Source: Flagellimonas pelagia
GTDB taxonomy: Bacteria > Bacteroidota > Bacteroidia > Flavobacteriales > Flavobacteriaceae
NCBI RefSeq assembly: GCF_003584135.1
Contig: NZ_QXFI01000026.1
Span: 372,001-436,000 of the forward strand
DNA: 64,000 nt
Reading direction: 5' to 3'
Shown here in pieces: positions 43,656-53,087 of this stretch. Within the stretch, counting starts at the first letter, position 1, and every line of letters begins with the position of its first letter. The notes under the pieces were generated by a model. It had not been told where the DNA came from. It did not search any database and saw only the letters and a list, made by a program, of their open reading frames with translations. The position numbers and the translations under genes were made by a program.

Positions 43656-45140
43656 TTATGCCTTGGAGGTCAATGATTTAAAGAAAACGAACCCGAAACC
43701 AAGGAACAACATCAAATGGAAAGGGAACAATCCATAGTCGTTCAAAGGCACGGCACTGTACATTCCAAATAGGAAATAGATCATCAAGGCGAATTCCAAG
43801 ATCATATTCGGGGAAAGCTTTTTCGCCAAATATTTGTTGCCCTTCCAAGTATCTTTAATGCTGTTGATGTTGAATTTTGGAGTACGTACAAATTCACTTC
43901 TTTTGCCCAAATGTCCTTCCAAAACGGCAACGGTATTGTGCAAAGAGAAGCCCAATGCTACGGAGAAGAAGGTAAAGAAGAGTTTGATGTAATCCACGAA
44001 ATTGTCGAAACTGCTTCCCTGAATACTCTTATAGGTGAACCAGTAACAGATGAACAGGATAATGGTGCTGATAATGAAGAAGCTGGTCACTTCAAAAATC
44101 CATCCCAAATGGCCATAAGTATTTTTGATATAGAGCATTGGGATGCTCAACAAAGCCACGATGAATACACAAAGGAACATAGAGCTGTTCAATAGGTGCA
44201 TTACACCATGGAACTTGGTCTTGAACGAAATGTTCTTGGAAGTGATCACACTCCAGAAGGATTTTCTAAAGTTTTCAGCTCCACCTTTGTTCCAACGGAA
44301 TTGCTGTGAACGAGCGGCACTGATCACTACAGGAAGCTCTGCTGGGGTTTCCACGTCTTCCAAATATTTGAATTTCCAGTTTTTCAATTGGGCGCGGTAG
44401 CTCAAATCCAAATCCTCGGTCAAGGTATCGCCTTCCCAGTTACCTGCATCCAAGATACATTCCTTTCTCCAGATACCAGCGGTACCGTTGAAGTTAATGA
44501 AGTGTCCTTTGGAGTTTCTTCCAACCTGCTCTAGTGTAAAGTGGGCATCCAAAGCAAAGGCTTGAATACGGGTCAAAGTGGAATAGTCGCGGTTGATGTG
44601 TCCCCAACGGGTCTGTACTACACCGATTTCTTCATCCTTGAAATAGGGAACGGTCTTTTTCAACCAATCGCTTTCGGGAAGAAAGTCGGCATCAAAAATA
44701 GCGATGAACTCCCCTTTTGCAATGGCCAAACCTTCCTTGAGGGCACCGGCCTTGTATCCTTTTCTGTTTTCCCTGCGGATATGTTGAATGTCCAATCCAG
44801 TTTTCTGAAGTTCCTCGATTCTTCTGGCGGTCTCCAAAACGGACTCGTCCGTGGAATCATCCAGAACTTGGATCTCCAATTTACTTTTTGGGTATTCGAT
44901 CTTGGCAATATTGTCCAACAAACGCTCCACCACATACTCTTCGTTATAGATGGGCAATTGGATGGTCACAAAAGGGATTTCCTTGGGATCTAATAGGTTG
45001 AACTTGGGAGCCTCCTCGTTTCGCTTTTTATAGCCCAAGTAGTTGATCAAAAGATTCAACTGAGAAAGGCTGTACATAAAAATCAAGATTAAGGCTGTAC
45101 TGTAAATGCCGATGATGATGTAAGCGATAGTAAGTCCCAT
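43656..45140 (-). CDS. GT2-family processive-type glycosyltransferase
   Basis: 494 residues. An N-terminal membrane helix, a cytosolic GT-A domain with the D, DxD, D and QxxRW signature (LDDSTDES, FDADFLPE, TEDLDLSYRAQ, QQFRWNKG), then four or more C-terminal helices. This is the architecture of cellulose synthase/glucomannan synthase-like enzymes that build and often export a beta-linked glycan. Its ATG overlaps the preceding stop by one base (TAATG), so it is coupled to the polyprenyl-phosphate sugar synthase. Confidence 0.9.
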   Translation of the reverse strand: MGLTIAYIIIGIYSTALILIFMYSLSQLNLLINYLGYKKRNEEAPKFNLLDPKEIPFVTIQLPIYNEEYVVERLLDNIAKIEYPKSKLEIQVLDDSTDESVLETARRIEELQKTGLDIQHIRRENRKGYKAGALKEGLAIAKGEFIAIFDADFLPESDWLKKTVPYFKDEEIGVVQTRWGHINRDYSTLTRIQAFALDAHFTLEQVGRNSKGHFINFNGTAGIWRKECILDAGNWEGDTLTEDLDLSYRAQLKNWKFKYLEDVETPAELPVVISAARSQQFRWNKGGAENFRKSFWSVITSKNISFKTKFHGVMHLLNSSMFLCVFIVALLSIPMLYIKNTYGHLGWIFEVTSFFIISTIILFICYWFTYKSIQGSSFDNFVDYIKLFFTFFSVALGFSLHNTVAVLEGHLGKRSEFVRTPKFNINSIKDTWKGNKYLAKKLSPNMILEFALMIYFLFGMYSAVPLNDYGLFPFHLMLFLGFGFVFFKSLTSKA

Positions 45141-45829
45141 TATTTTAAACTGTATTTAAAGATCCAACCCAAGATTTTTATGCCCGCAAATATAGTACCT
45201 TTTACCGTACCTGATACTTTTGATACGCCAATTCTTCGTTTGTAACGTACTGGTATTTCGGCATATGACATTTTTTTTCTTAATATTTTTAACTGCATTT
45301 CCACAGTCCACCCATAAGTTGTGTCCTGCATCTCCAATTCTTTGAGCTTTTCATATTTTATGGCCCTAAAAGGTCCTAAATCCGTAAATCTTGACCTAAA
45401 GAGCACCCGCATTAAAAAAGTGGCCAATTGGTTCCCAAAAACTTGTTGTGGAGTCATGGATCCCGGTTCTCTGAGCGACTTTTTTCGCGCTCCTACCACA
45501 AAATCCACATCATTTTCCAATATTGGGGCGACCACCTTATCCAACTCTTCGGGATAATCTGAATAATCTCCGTCGATAAATACGATGATATCGGGTACTT
45601 TGGATTGTTTGGAAATATATTCCAATCCTTTTAGGCAAGCGTAGCCATATCCCTTGCGGGTTTCGGTGACTACGGTTGCCCCGGCTTTACGGGCATTTTC
45701 TGCCGTATCGTCCTGGGAACCATTGTCTGCTACAATAATTTCGGTAACATGTTCGGGCAATTCGGAAACGACCTTTCCTATGGAATCTCCTTCGTTGATT
45801 GCGGGAATAATGACTCTGATATCCGCCAT
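45140..45829 (-). CDS. GT2 glycosyltransferase, polyprenyl-phosphate sugar synthase-like
   Basis: 229 residues from the ATG at 45829 (a TTG at 45868 would add 13). GT-A motifs are RVIIPAINEGDSIGKVV, EIIVADNGSQDDT and IVFIDGDYSDYPEE. It resembles dolichol-phosphate-mannose or undecaprenyl-phosphate sugar synthases but has no C-terminal membrane helices apart from a short hydrophobic end. It would make a lipid-linked monosaccharide from a nucleotide sugar, possibly the donor for the GT-C-like enzyme two genes on. Confidence 0.85.
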   Translation of the reverse strand: MADIRVIIPAINEGDSIGKVVSELPEHVTEIIVADNGSQDDTAENARKAGATVVTETRKGYGYACLKGLEYISKQSKVPDIIVFIDGDYSDYPEELDKVVAPILENDVDFVVGARKKSLREPGSMTPQQVFGNQLATFLMRVLFRSRFTDLGPFRAIKYEKLKELEMQDTTYGWTVEMQLKILRKKMSYAEIPVRYKRRIGVSKVSGTVKGTIFAGIKILGWIFKYSLK

Positions 45830-45943
45830 GCGAGGGGGTTCAATTTTGGTTTGTGTTTGAGTGACCAAAACTAACCTTTTCTTTGGATTTTGGGCTGAAT
45901 TAAGCAGGAAATGAAAGTTGGCAACTACAGATTTACGGGATGT

Positions 45944-47548
45944 TTATTTTTGATTCACCAAACTCATCAAATCCACATCGTTACCCAAAAGAATTTGGTT
46001 ACTATCGATTCTGCCCTCCAATGGTCCATTTTCCAGTTTGAGCACGCCTCTGGGGCAAACCGCGGAACAAATGCCGCAACCTACACAGCTGGCTCGGACA
46101 ATATTTTCGCCTTTTTGGGCATAGGCGCGTACATCGATGCCCATTTCGCAATAGGTGGAACAATTGCCGCACGAAATGCACTGACCGCCATTGGTGGTGA
46201 TCCTGAAACGCGAGAACAATCGCTGCTGGAAACCTAAAATGGCAGCCATGGGACACCCAAATCGACACCAAACCCTGCTTCCAAAAATGGGATAGAAACC
46301 CGTACCGATCACTCCGGAAAAAATACTTCCGATCAAAAAGGAATAGGTCTTCCGAAGGGTTTCTGATTTGAAAAGGAACACATGGCCCCCATCACTAAAA
46401 AAATGAAACCCAATCAAGGCCATAATGATTACAAAGTATCCGATGGCCCCATATTGGGCATCTTTTTGAAGCTGGTCCCTTTTAAAAAGCATCACCCAAC
46501 CAAAAACGAAGGTGAGCAGTACGGCTACCCCGATCAAAAAAGTGCTTTTGGTAAGCCAATATTTGCTGGTGTCGGTTCCCAAATAGGAATAGACTACTGC
46601 AGTGGTCATCAACGTAACAAAAACAACCACGCTGTGAACTACCCAACGTTCTATTTTCCAGGCACTCACCGATTTATCACTCAATTGCCGGAAGGCATCC
46701 CCGGCAGTTTCGGCCAATCCTCCACAACCGCAGACCCAGGAGCAGTACCACCTTTTTCCATATTTATAAGTAAGGATTGGAGTAATCACAAAAATGGACA
46801 AGATGCCAAAAATCAACAATGCAAAACCGATATCGCCTGAACTCAAAAAACCTTTGATGCGATACCCTTCAAAATTGTAATAGTTCAGCGGCCAGACACT
46901 TTTTAGGTCGTAATAAGGAAGGCTCCCTCCATTGAGGATTTTATGTCCGTTCAAACGGGCCATTACTTCGGGAATAATGAAGGCAAAGGCCAATTGAAAG
47001 AACATCACACTGAACGTCCGTAATCTTTCGTAGCGGTTATGGCGGTATTTCCAAAGGAATTTCACCCCAAAAATTAAAATGGCCACCGTGTACAAAGTGC
47101 CATAAACAAACCATTGGCTAGCGGGATTACCGCTCAATAATTTGCTCAAAGGATCAAAAAGTGCAATGACACCTTTATTTTCCCCACCATTCACCTGGCC
47201 CAAATACTCGGGATAGAAATAGAGGATGATATAGAACCCGGTCAAGGCCAGTCCGGCCATCCATCCCCATAAACCCCTGCTGGAAATGGATTTGAACCAT
47301 ACCCCGTCATTTTTGATACCTGGGAGCTTTTTGGAATAGGCATCCCATGAAAACCAAATCGTTCCCAAAGAAATGGCCAATAAGGAAACCGTTAACCATA
47401 ATGTTTTGTTCGGAAAAGAAACATTCAGGGAGGCCAATAACAAAATCCCCATGCCTATCATGCCCAAAACGGTCGCAAACTTTTGGTTAAGGCTTAAACT
47501 TTTGGGTGGTTGCCCGGTCAGGGCCATACTTTTATCGTAATTGCTCAT
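45944..47548 (-). CDS. Membrane 4Fe-4S ferredoxin-type protein (NapH/NosR-like)
   Basis: 534 residues with about ten membrane helices and several Cys clusters: WYCSWVCGCGG at about residue 268, RVWCRFGCP near 425, then two ferredoxin motifs CISCGNCSTYCEMG and CVGCGICSAVCPRG near the C-terminus. The layout resembles NapH/NosR/RdxA-type membrane electron-transfer proteins. It lies 12 bases after an FAD-dependent oxidoreductase gene, suggesting a NAD(P)H-to-quinone or reverse electron path. The physiological acceptor is unknown. Confidence 0.85.
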   Translation of the reverse strand: MSNYDKSMALTGQPPKSLSLNQKFATVLGMIGMGILLLASLNVSFPNKTLWLTVSLLAISLGTIWFSWDAYSKKLPGIKNDGVWFKSISSRGLWGWMAGLALTGFYIILYFYPEYLGQVNGGENKGVIALFDPLSKLLSGNPASQWFVYGTLYTVAILIFGVKFLWKYRHNRYERLRTFSVMFFQLAFAFIIPEVMARLNGHKILNGGSLPYYDLKSVWPLNYYNFEGYRIKGFLSSGDIGFALLIFGILSIFVITPILTYKYGKRWYCSWVCGCGGLAETAGDAFRQLSDKSVSAWKIERWVVHSVVVFVTLMTTAVVYSYLGTDTSKYWLTKSTFLIGVAVLLTFVFGWVMLFKRDQLQKDAQYGAIGYFVIIMALIGFHFFSDGGHVFLFKSETLRKTYSFLIGSIFSGVIGTGFYPIFGSRVWCRFGCPMAAILGFQQRLFSRFRITTNGGQCISCGNCSTYCEMGIDVRAYAQKGENIVRASCVGCGICSAVCPRGVLKLENGPLEGRIDSNQILLGNDVDLMSLVNQK

Positions 47549-47560
47549 GGTCAGTGATTA

Positions 47561-48910
47561 TCATCCCAATTGGAAGATTCTTTTTAAGCTTTTCTTTTTC
47601 AGTTTGATGGATTTTCCAAAATCGGTGTTGAATTTGAAAATAACCTCAGGTTCGTATGTCCTGTAAAATTCTGGGTCAAAGTTGGCATCTGCTAGATGTG
47701 CTATCACAAAATCGATGTCCCTTTTCTCCTTGAGCCATTGGTCAATGACCTGATGACGCAAACGGATACCAAAGGTATTGATGCCCAACAACTGCTTTGA
47801 CTCTTGATCAAAAGCTATGGTGATGCATTTTTTTTCCTTGGCATGTCGCCAGTGAAAATGGACTTCGTTCTCTTTTTTCTTCTTTTCTGGAAAAATCCAT
47901 CCGTAAGTTTGGTATTCAATGTCCAAGAACTTGGCCGAATTGAACCAATGACCAGGTCTGTACTCCATTTTGTTGCCACAAATAGTCTGGGCCAGGGTCT
48001 CGCCCATCATGCGGCCCGTGTACCAAACGGCTTCCACGGGTCTGCGGTTGCCAATGGCTTCGTGTTGTTCCGCGCAATCGCCAATGGCATACACATCTGC
48101 AATATTGGTTTCCAAGAATCGGTTCACCTTGACGCCACGGCCCAATTCAATTCCCGAATCTTTCAAGAAATCGATATTTGGTGTTACGCCTGCCGTCAAC
48201 CCCACCAAATTACAGGGGATTTCTTCACCGGTTTCGGCCACAACCACCGATTTTACCCTCCCATTTTCATCGGCCAGAATTTCCTTTAAAGAGGCATTCA
48301 ACCGAAGGTCGATATGGTGTTCCAGGATATGTTCATTGATCATTTGGGATTCCCCACTGGGCAGTACACCGTTCCAAAAACTGTTTTCACGGACCAAAAA
48401 GGTTACGGGAATGTCTCGAGTCCGAAGCATTTCCGCCAATTCAATACCGATCAATCCACCCCCAACGATCACGGCCCGTTGGCAAACGGTATTGTTTGGG
48501 GCATTTTTTTCTAAAAGATCAAGATCTTGTTTGGAATACAGTCCTTGTACACCATCCAAATCCTGGCCTGGCCAACCAAATTTGTTGGGTTTGGATCCCG
48601 TGGCAATGATGAGTCTGTCATAAGGGATGGCTTGGCCGTCTTCTAGTAAAACCTTTTTATCGCCAGTGCTCACTTGGGTTACAAAACCTTGAATCAAATC
48701 GATGCGGTTCTTTTTCCAAAAATGGTTTTCGTAGGGTTGGGTGTGCTCAAATTTCATGTGGCCCATGTACACATACATCAAAGCGGTCCTCGAAAAAAAG
48801 TATTGGGTTTCTGAAGAGATAATAGTAATTTTTTTATCGGAAAGTTTGCGGATATGCCTGGCTGCGGTTACGCCGGCAATTCCATTTCCGATAATGACGA
48901 TGTGCTCCAT
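47561..48910 (-). CDS. NAD(P)/FAD-dependent pyridine nucleotide-disulphide-type oxidoreductase
   Basis: 449 residues. FAD motif HIVIIGNGIAGVTAARHIRK at the start, ATGSKPNKFGWPG, NAD-binding AVIVGGGLIGIELAEMLR at about residue 148, and the second FAD motif VYAIGDCAEQHE near 290. Resembles nitrite-reductase-small-domain or ferredoxin-reductase-like flavoproteins, with an extra C-terminal part of about 120 residues. It is upstream of and probably works with the membrane Fe-S protein as electron input. Confidence 0.9.
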   Translation of the reverse strand: MEHIVIIGNGIAGVTAARHIRKLSDKKITIISSETQYFFSRTALMYVYMGHMKFEHTQPYENHFWKKNRIDLIQGFVTQVSTGDKKVLLEDGQAIPYDRLIIATGSKPNKFGWPGQDLDGVQGLYSKQDLDLLEKNAPNNTVCQRAVIVGGGLIGIELAEMLRTRDIPVTFLVRENSFWNGVLPSGESQMINEHILEHHIDLRLNASLKEILADENGRVKSVVVAETGEEIPCNLVGLTAGVTPNIDFLKDSGIELGRGVKVNRFLETNIADVYAIGDCAEQHEAIGNRRPVEAVWYTGRMMGETLAQTICGNKMEYRPGHWFNSAKFLDIEYQTYGWIFPEKKKKENEVHFHWRHAKEKKCITIAFDQESKQLLGINTFGIRLRHQVIDQWLKEKRDIDFVIAHLADANFDPEFYRTYEPEVIFKFNTDFGKSIKLKKKSLKRIFQLG

Positions 48911-49040
48911 GGGTTTGGTTTGTGTGGTAACTTGAGTCGTACTAAAATTATGGAACTTAACACAATCTAGATAAATTAGTAAGATTTTAAGAAGCTACAC
49001 TTTCCATAAAAATGTATTTTAGAGGGGTATTTTATTGGCT

Positions 49041-50054
49041 ATGAAGAAATTGATAGTGCTTGTTTTGCTCATTTCCCTCTCCTGTAAAAAGAAAGTGGAG
49101 GACAAGGTGAATGGGGTAAGTTTTGTAAGCTCAGGGGAGGAAGTGGCACAGATCCATGTAAACCCCATTCTAGATATCCATGCCAATTATGCGGCCATAA
49201 TGCCCTTCGGATTTATTCCACAGACAGACTCTTCCGAGTTGATTTTTAACTCTGACCGCCAATGGTTTGGCGAAACCAAGGAAGGTGCAAAACAATACAT
49301 TGGGATGTTGCACAAAAACGGGGTGCGAGTAATGTTGAAACCCCAAGTTTGGATTAGACGGGGGGAATTCACCGGTAACCTGACCATGCAGAACGAAGCC
49401 GATTGGAAAAAACTCGAAGATTCCTATTCCAAGTTCATTTTGTTATATGCCGATTTGGCCCAAGAGACCCAAACGGATATTTTTTGTATCGGTACCGAAC
49501 TCGCTTCCTTTGTAAAAAACCGCCCTGAATATTGGAGCTATCTTATAGAAGAGGTCAGAAAGGTGTACAAGGGCAAAATTACCTACGCCGCCAATTGGGA
49601 CGAATACGCTAAAACGCCTTTCTGGAACGAACTAGATTATATAGGGGTGAACGCTTATTTTCCTATTTGTGATCGTCAAAACCCTACCATGCAGACCATG
49701 CGGGAAGGATGGCAACCATGGAAGACAAAACTTAAAGAACTTGCCCTGGAAGTCAAAAAGCCGATGTTGTTCACAGAGTTCGGATACAGAAGTATGGACT
49801 ATACGGGCAAGAAACCTTGGTTGGTAGACCGGAACCAAGAAAAGGTAAACCTGCAGGCGCAAGCAGATGCCACTCAAGTGATCTTTGAAGAGTTTTGGGA
49901 TGAGGATTGGTTCGCAGGCGGATTTGTATGGAAATGGTTCATGCACCATGATAAGGTCGGTGGGTTGGCCGACAATCGATTTACTCCCCAGAACAAACCT
50001 GCGGAATCCGTGATACGGAGACAGTATGCCAAAATAAAGAAGTATGGTTTGTAA
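49041..50054 (+). CDS. Glycoside hydrolase, GH113-like, lipoprotein
   Basis: 337 residues from the ATG at 49041 with a lipoprotein signal (ISLSC, Cys15). The (beta/alpha)8 chain shows IGTELAS with a probable acid/base Glu153, YIGVNAYFP, and LFTEFGYRS with probable nucleophile Glu246, the pattern seen in GH113 beta-mannanases and relatives. It would act outside the cytoplasm on a beta-linked glycan; mannan is the family precedent, not proven here. It could also belong to a nearby unclassified clan GH-A group. Divergent from the flavoprotein gene. Confidence 0.8.
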   Translation: MKKLIVLVLLISLSCKKKVEDKVNGVSFVSSGEEVAQIHVNPILDIHANYAAIMPFGFIPQTDSSELIFNSDRQWFGETKEGAKQYIGMLHKNGVRVMLKPQVWIRRGEFTGNLTMQNEADWKKLEDSYSKFILLYADLAQETQTDIFCIGTELASFVKNRPEYWSYLIEEVRKVYKGKITYAANWDEYAKTPFWNELDYIGVNAYFPICDRQNPTMQTMREGWQPWKTKLKELALEVKKPMLFTEFGYRSMDYTGKKPWLVDRNQEKVNLQAQADATQVIFEEFWDEDWFAGGFVWKWFMHHDKVGGLADNRFTPQNKPAESVIRRQYAKIKKYGL

Positions 50055-50153
50055 CCCTTTAAAAATTGTGGGAATTTTTTTGTGATTCCATCCTGTAGTT
50101 GTCTGTTTTTTCGCCATATTTGTAGTACACCCCTTCCCCTAAAAATTACAGTA

Positions 50154-51092
50154 ATGAAATTAGTATCAACCCTAATCATTTGGGCTTGGGCGTGCTTTGC
50201 AATTTTCGCCCAAGAGGAACCCTATTACAAAGTAGTGGCCGAGCAAGGGGACGGGATTTTTTCCATCCTTCGAAAGCAGGGGCTCGATCCCGTGAAACAT
50301 TATGAGGAGTTCGTTACATTGAATTCGGACCAGATCAAGGACGGTAGTTTTCTTCAGGTCGGGGTCGAATACAAAATACCCAAAGCGGCGGATTCCTTCA
50401 AAAAAACAGGTGTACTGGTCAAATCCGCCAAAGGTACCGAAGCTCCAATTTTTGATAAGGAACTGGCCCAAATGAACCTGAAGAGTGAAAGACTTAAGGA
50501 TGCGGTATACTATCTTATTGTGGATTCAGGCAAGGACGGGGACAATGGTTTTGTACAGGACGTGGCCCAAAGTCTGGCGGCCGATCTCATGGTGCACGGA
50601 GCGAAAGTCTATATCCTCGGCGACGAAATTCCTGAACCTGCCCTTAACGATACTGTTATGGTTACCGAAAACCAGCGTATGGGCCATTATATTGAAGTGA
50701 TCAATAAACGATACCTTCAAAACAGTGGTAAATACCAGCGTGCTCTGATCATACGTGCCAATGGTGTTTCGGAGAAAGCCGACATGGATGTTGCCATTTA
50801 TCATTATAATAAAAGTGATCAGGGACAACGATTTGCGGAGAACATCAGGAACATTTTCAAAAAGAACAGCATTTCCAATAAGACCTATAAAGACGTCAAT
50901 ATGATCTTTGAAGACCAGAACAGCTTATATTTGGCAAAAAATATCCTGCCAGCCATTAGTTTGCTGACACTGGAGAACGCGTCCAAGGAATCAAATGATA
51001 AAATTGCTGTCCGTCCCGATAAGAGGAAATTTGCAGGTTGGATCAGTAGTGGTATCATAAACGACTATGTGGACCTGGAAATTGAAAATTGA
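50154..51092 (+). CDS. Inactive N-acetylmuramoyl-L-alanine amidase homologue (pseudo-amidase)
   Basis: 312 residues from the ATG at 50154 with a signal peptide (ACFAIFAQ). A LysM-like segment (about 25-75: EQGDGIFSILRKQGLDPVKH) is followed by an Amidase_3 fold. Compared with its downstream paralogue, the zinc ligands and catalytic Glu are all replaced: His125 by Lys127 (DSGKDG), Glu145 by Gly, His228 by Arg and Glu299 by Thr. The fold is otherwise kept without stops or frameshifts, so it is likely a binding or regulatory protein, not a pseudogene. It ends directly before the active paralogue. Confidence 0.82.
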   Translation: MKLVSTLIIWAWACFAIFAQEEPYYKVVAEQGDGIFSILRKQGLDPVKHYEEFVTLNSDQIKDGSFLQVGVEYKIPKAADSFKKTGVLVKSAKGTEAPIFDKELAQMNLKSERLKDAVYYLIVDSGKDGDNGFVQDVAQSLAADLMVHGAKVYILGDEIPEPALNDTVMVTENQRMGHYIEVINKRYLQNSGKYQRALIIRANGVSEKADMDVAIYHYNKSDQGQRFAENIRNIFKKNSISNKTYKDVNMIFEDQNSLYLAKNILPAISLLTLENASKESNDKIAVRPDKRKFAGWISSGIINDYVDLEIEN

Positions 51093-52121
51093 ATGAAAGA
51101 TCAGAAAAACCTCATTTCTTTTTTACTGATACCTTTGTTATTGATCCCTATGGTAGTCGGGGCACAAAAATCCTTATCGAGCGTTGTGGCGGAAAAGGGT
51201 GACGGTATCTATTCTTTGCTTCGCCGATATAATGTGAGCCCCACAAAATATTACAACAGGTTTGTGGAGCTGAACTCCGAACGATTGGGTGAGAGTGAAT
51301 CCTTATACGTGGGGCATTACTATGTGCTGCCGGATACCTTGGCCTTAAAGAAGATTGAAGAAACGGACACAAGGACTTCATATCCCATTTTTGGTAACGA
51401 TTTTGCCAAGATCGATTCTGTCAGTAACCGTTTGGAGGATACCGTTTATTACCTTATTTCCGGCCATGGGGGTCCCGATCCTGGTGCCGTTGAAAAGTAT
51501 GAGGGTAAATTGATCGCCGAGGATGAATATGCCTACGACGTAACGCTACGCTTGGCACGTGAACTTTTGTCCCATGGGGCAGAGGTACACATCATCGTTC
51601 AGGATGAAAACGATGGCATCCGTGATGAAAGGGTATTGGAACTGGATACGGATGAGACCGTTCTTTCCAATGCCATTCCGCTAGGGCAATTGGCACGGCT
51701 GAAACAGCGGACCGAAGCGGTCAACGACTTGTACATGAAGAACAAGGGCAAATACCAACGCCTTTTGGTGACCCATGTGGATAGTCGTAGCAAAGGGACC
51801 AATATCGATGTGTTCTTTTACCATCACGAGAACAGCAAAAACGGTCAACGATTGGCAGAAAGCATTCACCAGACATTTTTGGCGAAATACAAAAAATTTC
51901 AACCCAACCGAGTCTATAGTGGCACCTTTATGGAACGCAGCAGTCTTTATCTAGTCAAAAATACGCTGCCGGCCATGGCCTATATTGAAATAGGGAACAT
52001 CCGAAGCAAACTGGATCAACGCCGGATTTTGGATCCGGATAACAGACAGGCCTTGGCCAAATGGATATCTGAAGGAATCCTATTGGATTATGAATCCTCT
52101 AAAGATTTTACTGCCAAATAA
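51093..52121 (+). CDS. N-acetylmuramoyl-L-alanine amidase (Amidase_3)
   Basis: 342 residues: signal peptide (LLIPMVVGAQ), LysM-like segment (AEKGDGIYSLLRRYNVSPTKYY) and a catalytic Amidase_3 domain with likely zinc ligands His125 (ISGHGGPDPG), Glu145 and His228 (LVTHVDS), and catalytic Glu299 (AYIEIGN). It would cut the bond between muramic acid and the stem peptide in periplasmic peptidoglycan. The ATG follows the paralogue's stop with no gap, so both are made together. It abuts the arsM stop from the other strand with no gap. Confidence 0.88.
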   Translation: MKDQKNLISFLLIPLLLIPMVVGAQKSLSSVVAEKGDGIYSLLRRYNVSPTKYYNRFVELNSERLGESESLYVGHYYVLPDTLALKKIEETDTRTSYPIFGNDFAKIDSVSNRLEDTVYYLISGHGGPDPGAVEKYEGKLIAEDEYAYDVTLRLARELLSHGAEVHIIVQDENDGIRDERVLELDTDETVLSNAIPLGQLARLKQRTEAVNDLYMKNKGKYQRLLVTHVDSRSKGTNIDVFFYHHENSKNGQRLAESIHQTFLAKYKKFQPNRVYSGTFMERSSLYLVKNTLPAMAYIEIGNIRSKLDQRRILDPDNRQALAKWISEGILLDYESSKDFTAK

Positions 52122-53087
52122 TTAGCAACAACCTCCGCCATTATAATGCCAGGTACTTTCGCTCACATGGATTTCATCTGAAGCCTTGGCCAAAGCGGCA
52201 GCCGTTTTGTCACAAACCGCCAAGGGTTGGTTCTGTAAGAGTACATGTCCTTTTTTATCGTCAAAATATTCCTCGTTCCCATAATAGATGGCTGTTTTGC
52301 CCGTGAACATGCAAGGGCCATCAGTTGGCATGGGGTCCTTGATGGCGGCAATCTCTATGGATTCAATATGAATAAGTTCATCCGTAGGGTAATGGTTGGG
52401 TGATAACACGCGGTAAGACCTTCTTCCCCGGATTTCGATGGTACCGAAACCAGCATCGGTAAGTACCTTTACATAATCTTTCAACGGAATACTACCGCTC
52501 AGGCATTGAGCGCGTAACCTGTCATCATTACGCAGCGCGTCATTCATCGGCTGTTCGCAGATGGGGTCACTCATCACCAAACGGCCATGGGGTTTCAACA
52601 CACGGTACATTTCACCAACGGCTTTTTTAAGATCTTCCATTTTAAAGATGTTGAAGAGGCAGTTCTGTGCGGCCACATCAATACTTTCATCTGCAACGGG
52701 AAGATGCAGTGCATCACCCTTCACTAAGTTCACAAAATCACTTTGGAACCAATCGTTTTCCTGTTCTGCTATTTTGAAGTTCTTTTTTGAAGCTTCCAAC
52801 ATTTCATCCACGGTATCCACTCCGGTCACTCCTCCTTTTTGTCTGGAGAAATAGGCAAATTGGAGCAATTCCATCCCTCCACCAACACCTACATAAAGGA
52901 TTTGGGGGTTATTGACCAGGTCTTGGGCCGAAACGGTACTGCCGCAACCATAGTTCATTTCCTGCATGATCTTGGGAATGGACAATCCCGGGAATTGCCA
53001 AACAGGGGTGGTGGTACAACAAAGCCCAACATCTGGGGTCAGGGCTGCTTCTTTGTAAAGGTCTTGGGTAGCATCTAAATAGCTCAT
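52122..53087 (-). CDS. arsM: Arsenite methyltransferase of arsenosugar type
   Basis: 321 residues with a SAM-binding Rossmann core (VGVGGGMELLQFA, GVDTVDEML, PVADESIDVAAQNCLFN), Cys residues in LCCTT near the N-terminus and in YGCG, and the family's Cys-rich end GGGCC. It methylates trivalent arsenic; this version is the one found in arsenosugar clusters of bacteria. Its start overlaps the nucleoside phosphorylase stop by four bases. The radical-SAM partner ArsS is not next to it. Confidence 0.88.
   Translation of the reverse strand: MSYLDATQDLYKEAALTPDVGLCCTTTPVWQFPGLSIPKIMQEMNYGCGSTVSAQDLVNNPQILYVGVGGGMELLQFAYFSRQKGGVTGVDTVDEMLEASKKNFKIAEQENDWFQSDFVNLVKGDALHLPVADESIDVAAQNCLFNIFKMEDLKKAVGEMYRVLKPHGRLVMSDPICEQPMNDALRNDDRLRAQCLSGSIPLKDYVKVLTDAGFGTIEIRGRRSYRVLSPNHYPTDELIHIESIEIAAIKDPMPTDGPCMFTGKTAIYYGNEEYFDDKKGHVLLQNQPLAVCDKTAAALAKASDEIHVSESTWHYNGGGCC

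Noticed and set aside
50154-51092. Pseudogene call for the first amidase copy
   Set aside because: The frame, signal peptide and fold are intact; only catalytic residues differ, which points to a maintained non-enzymatic role.
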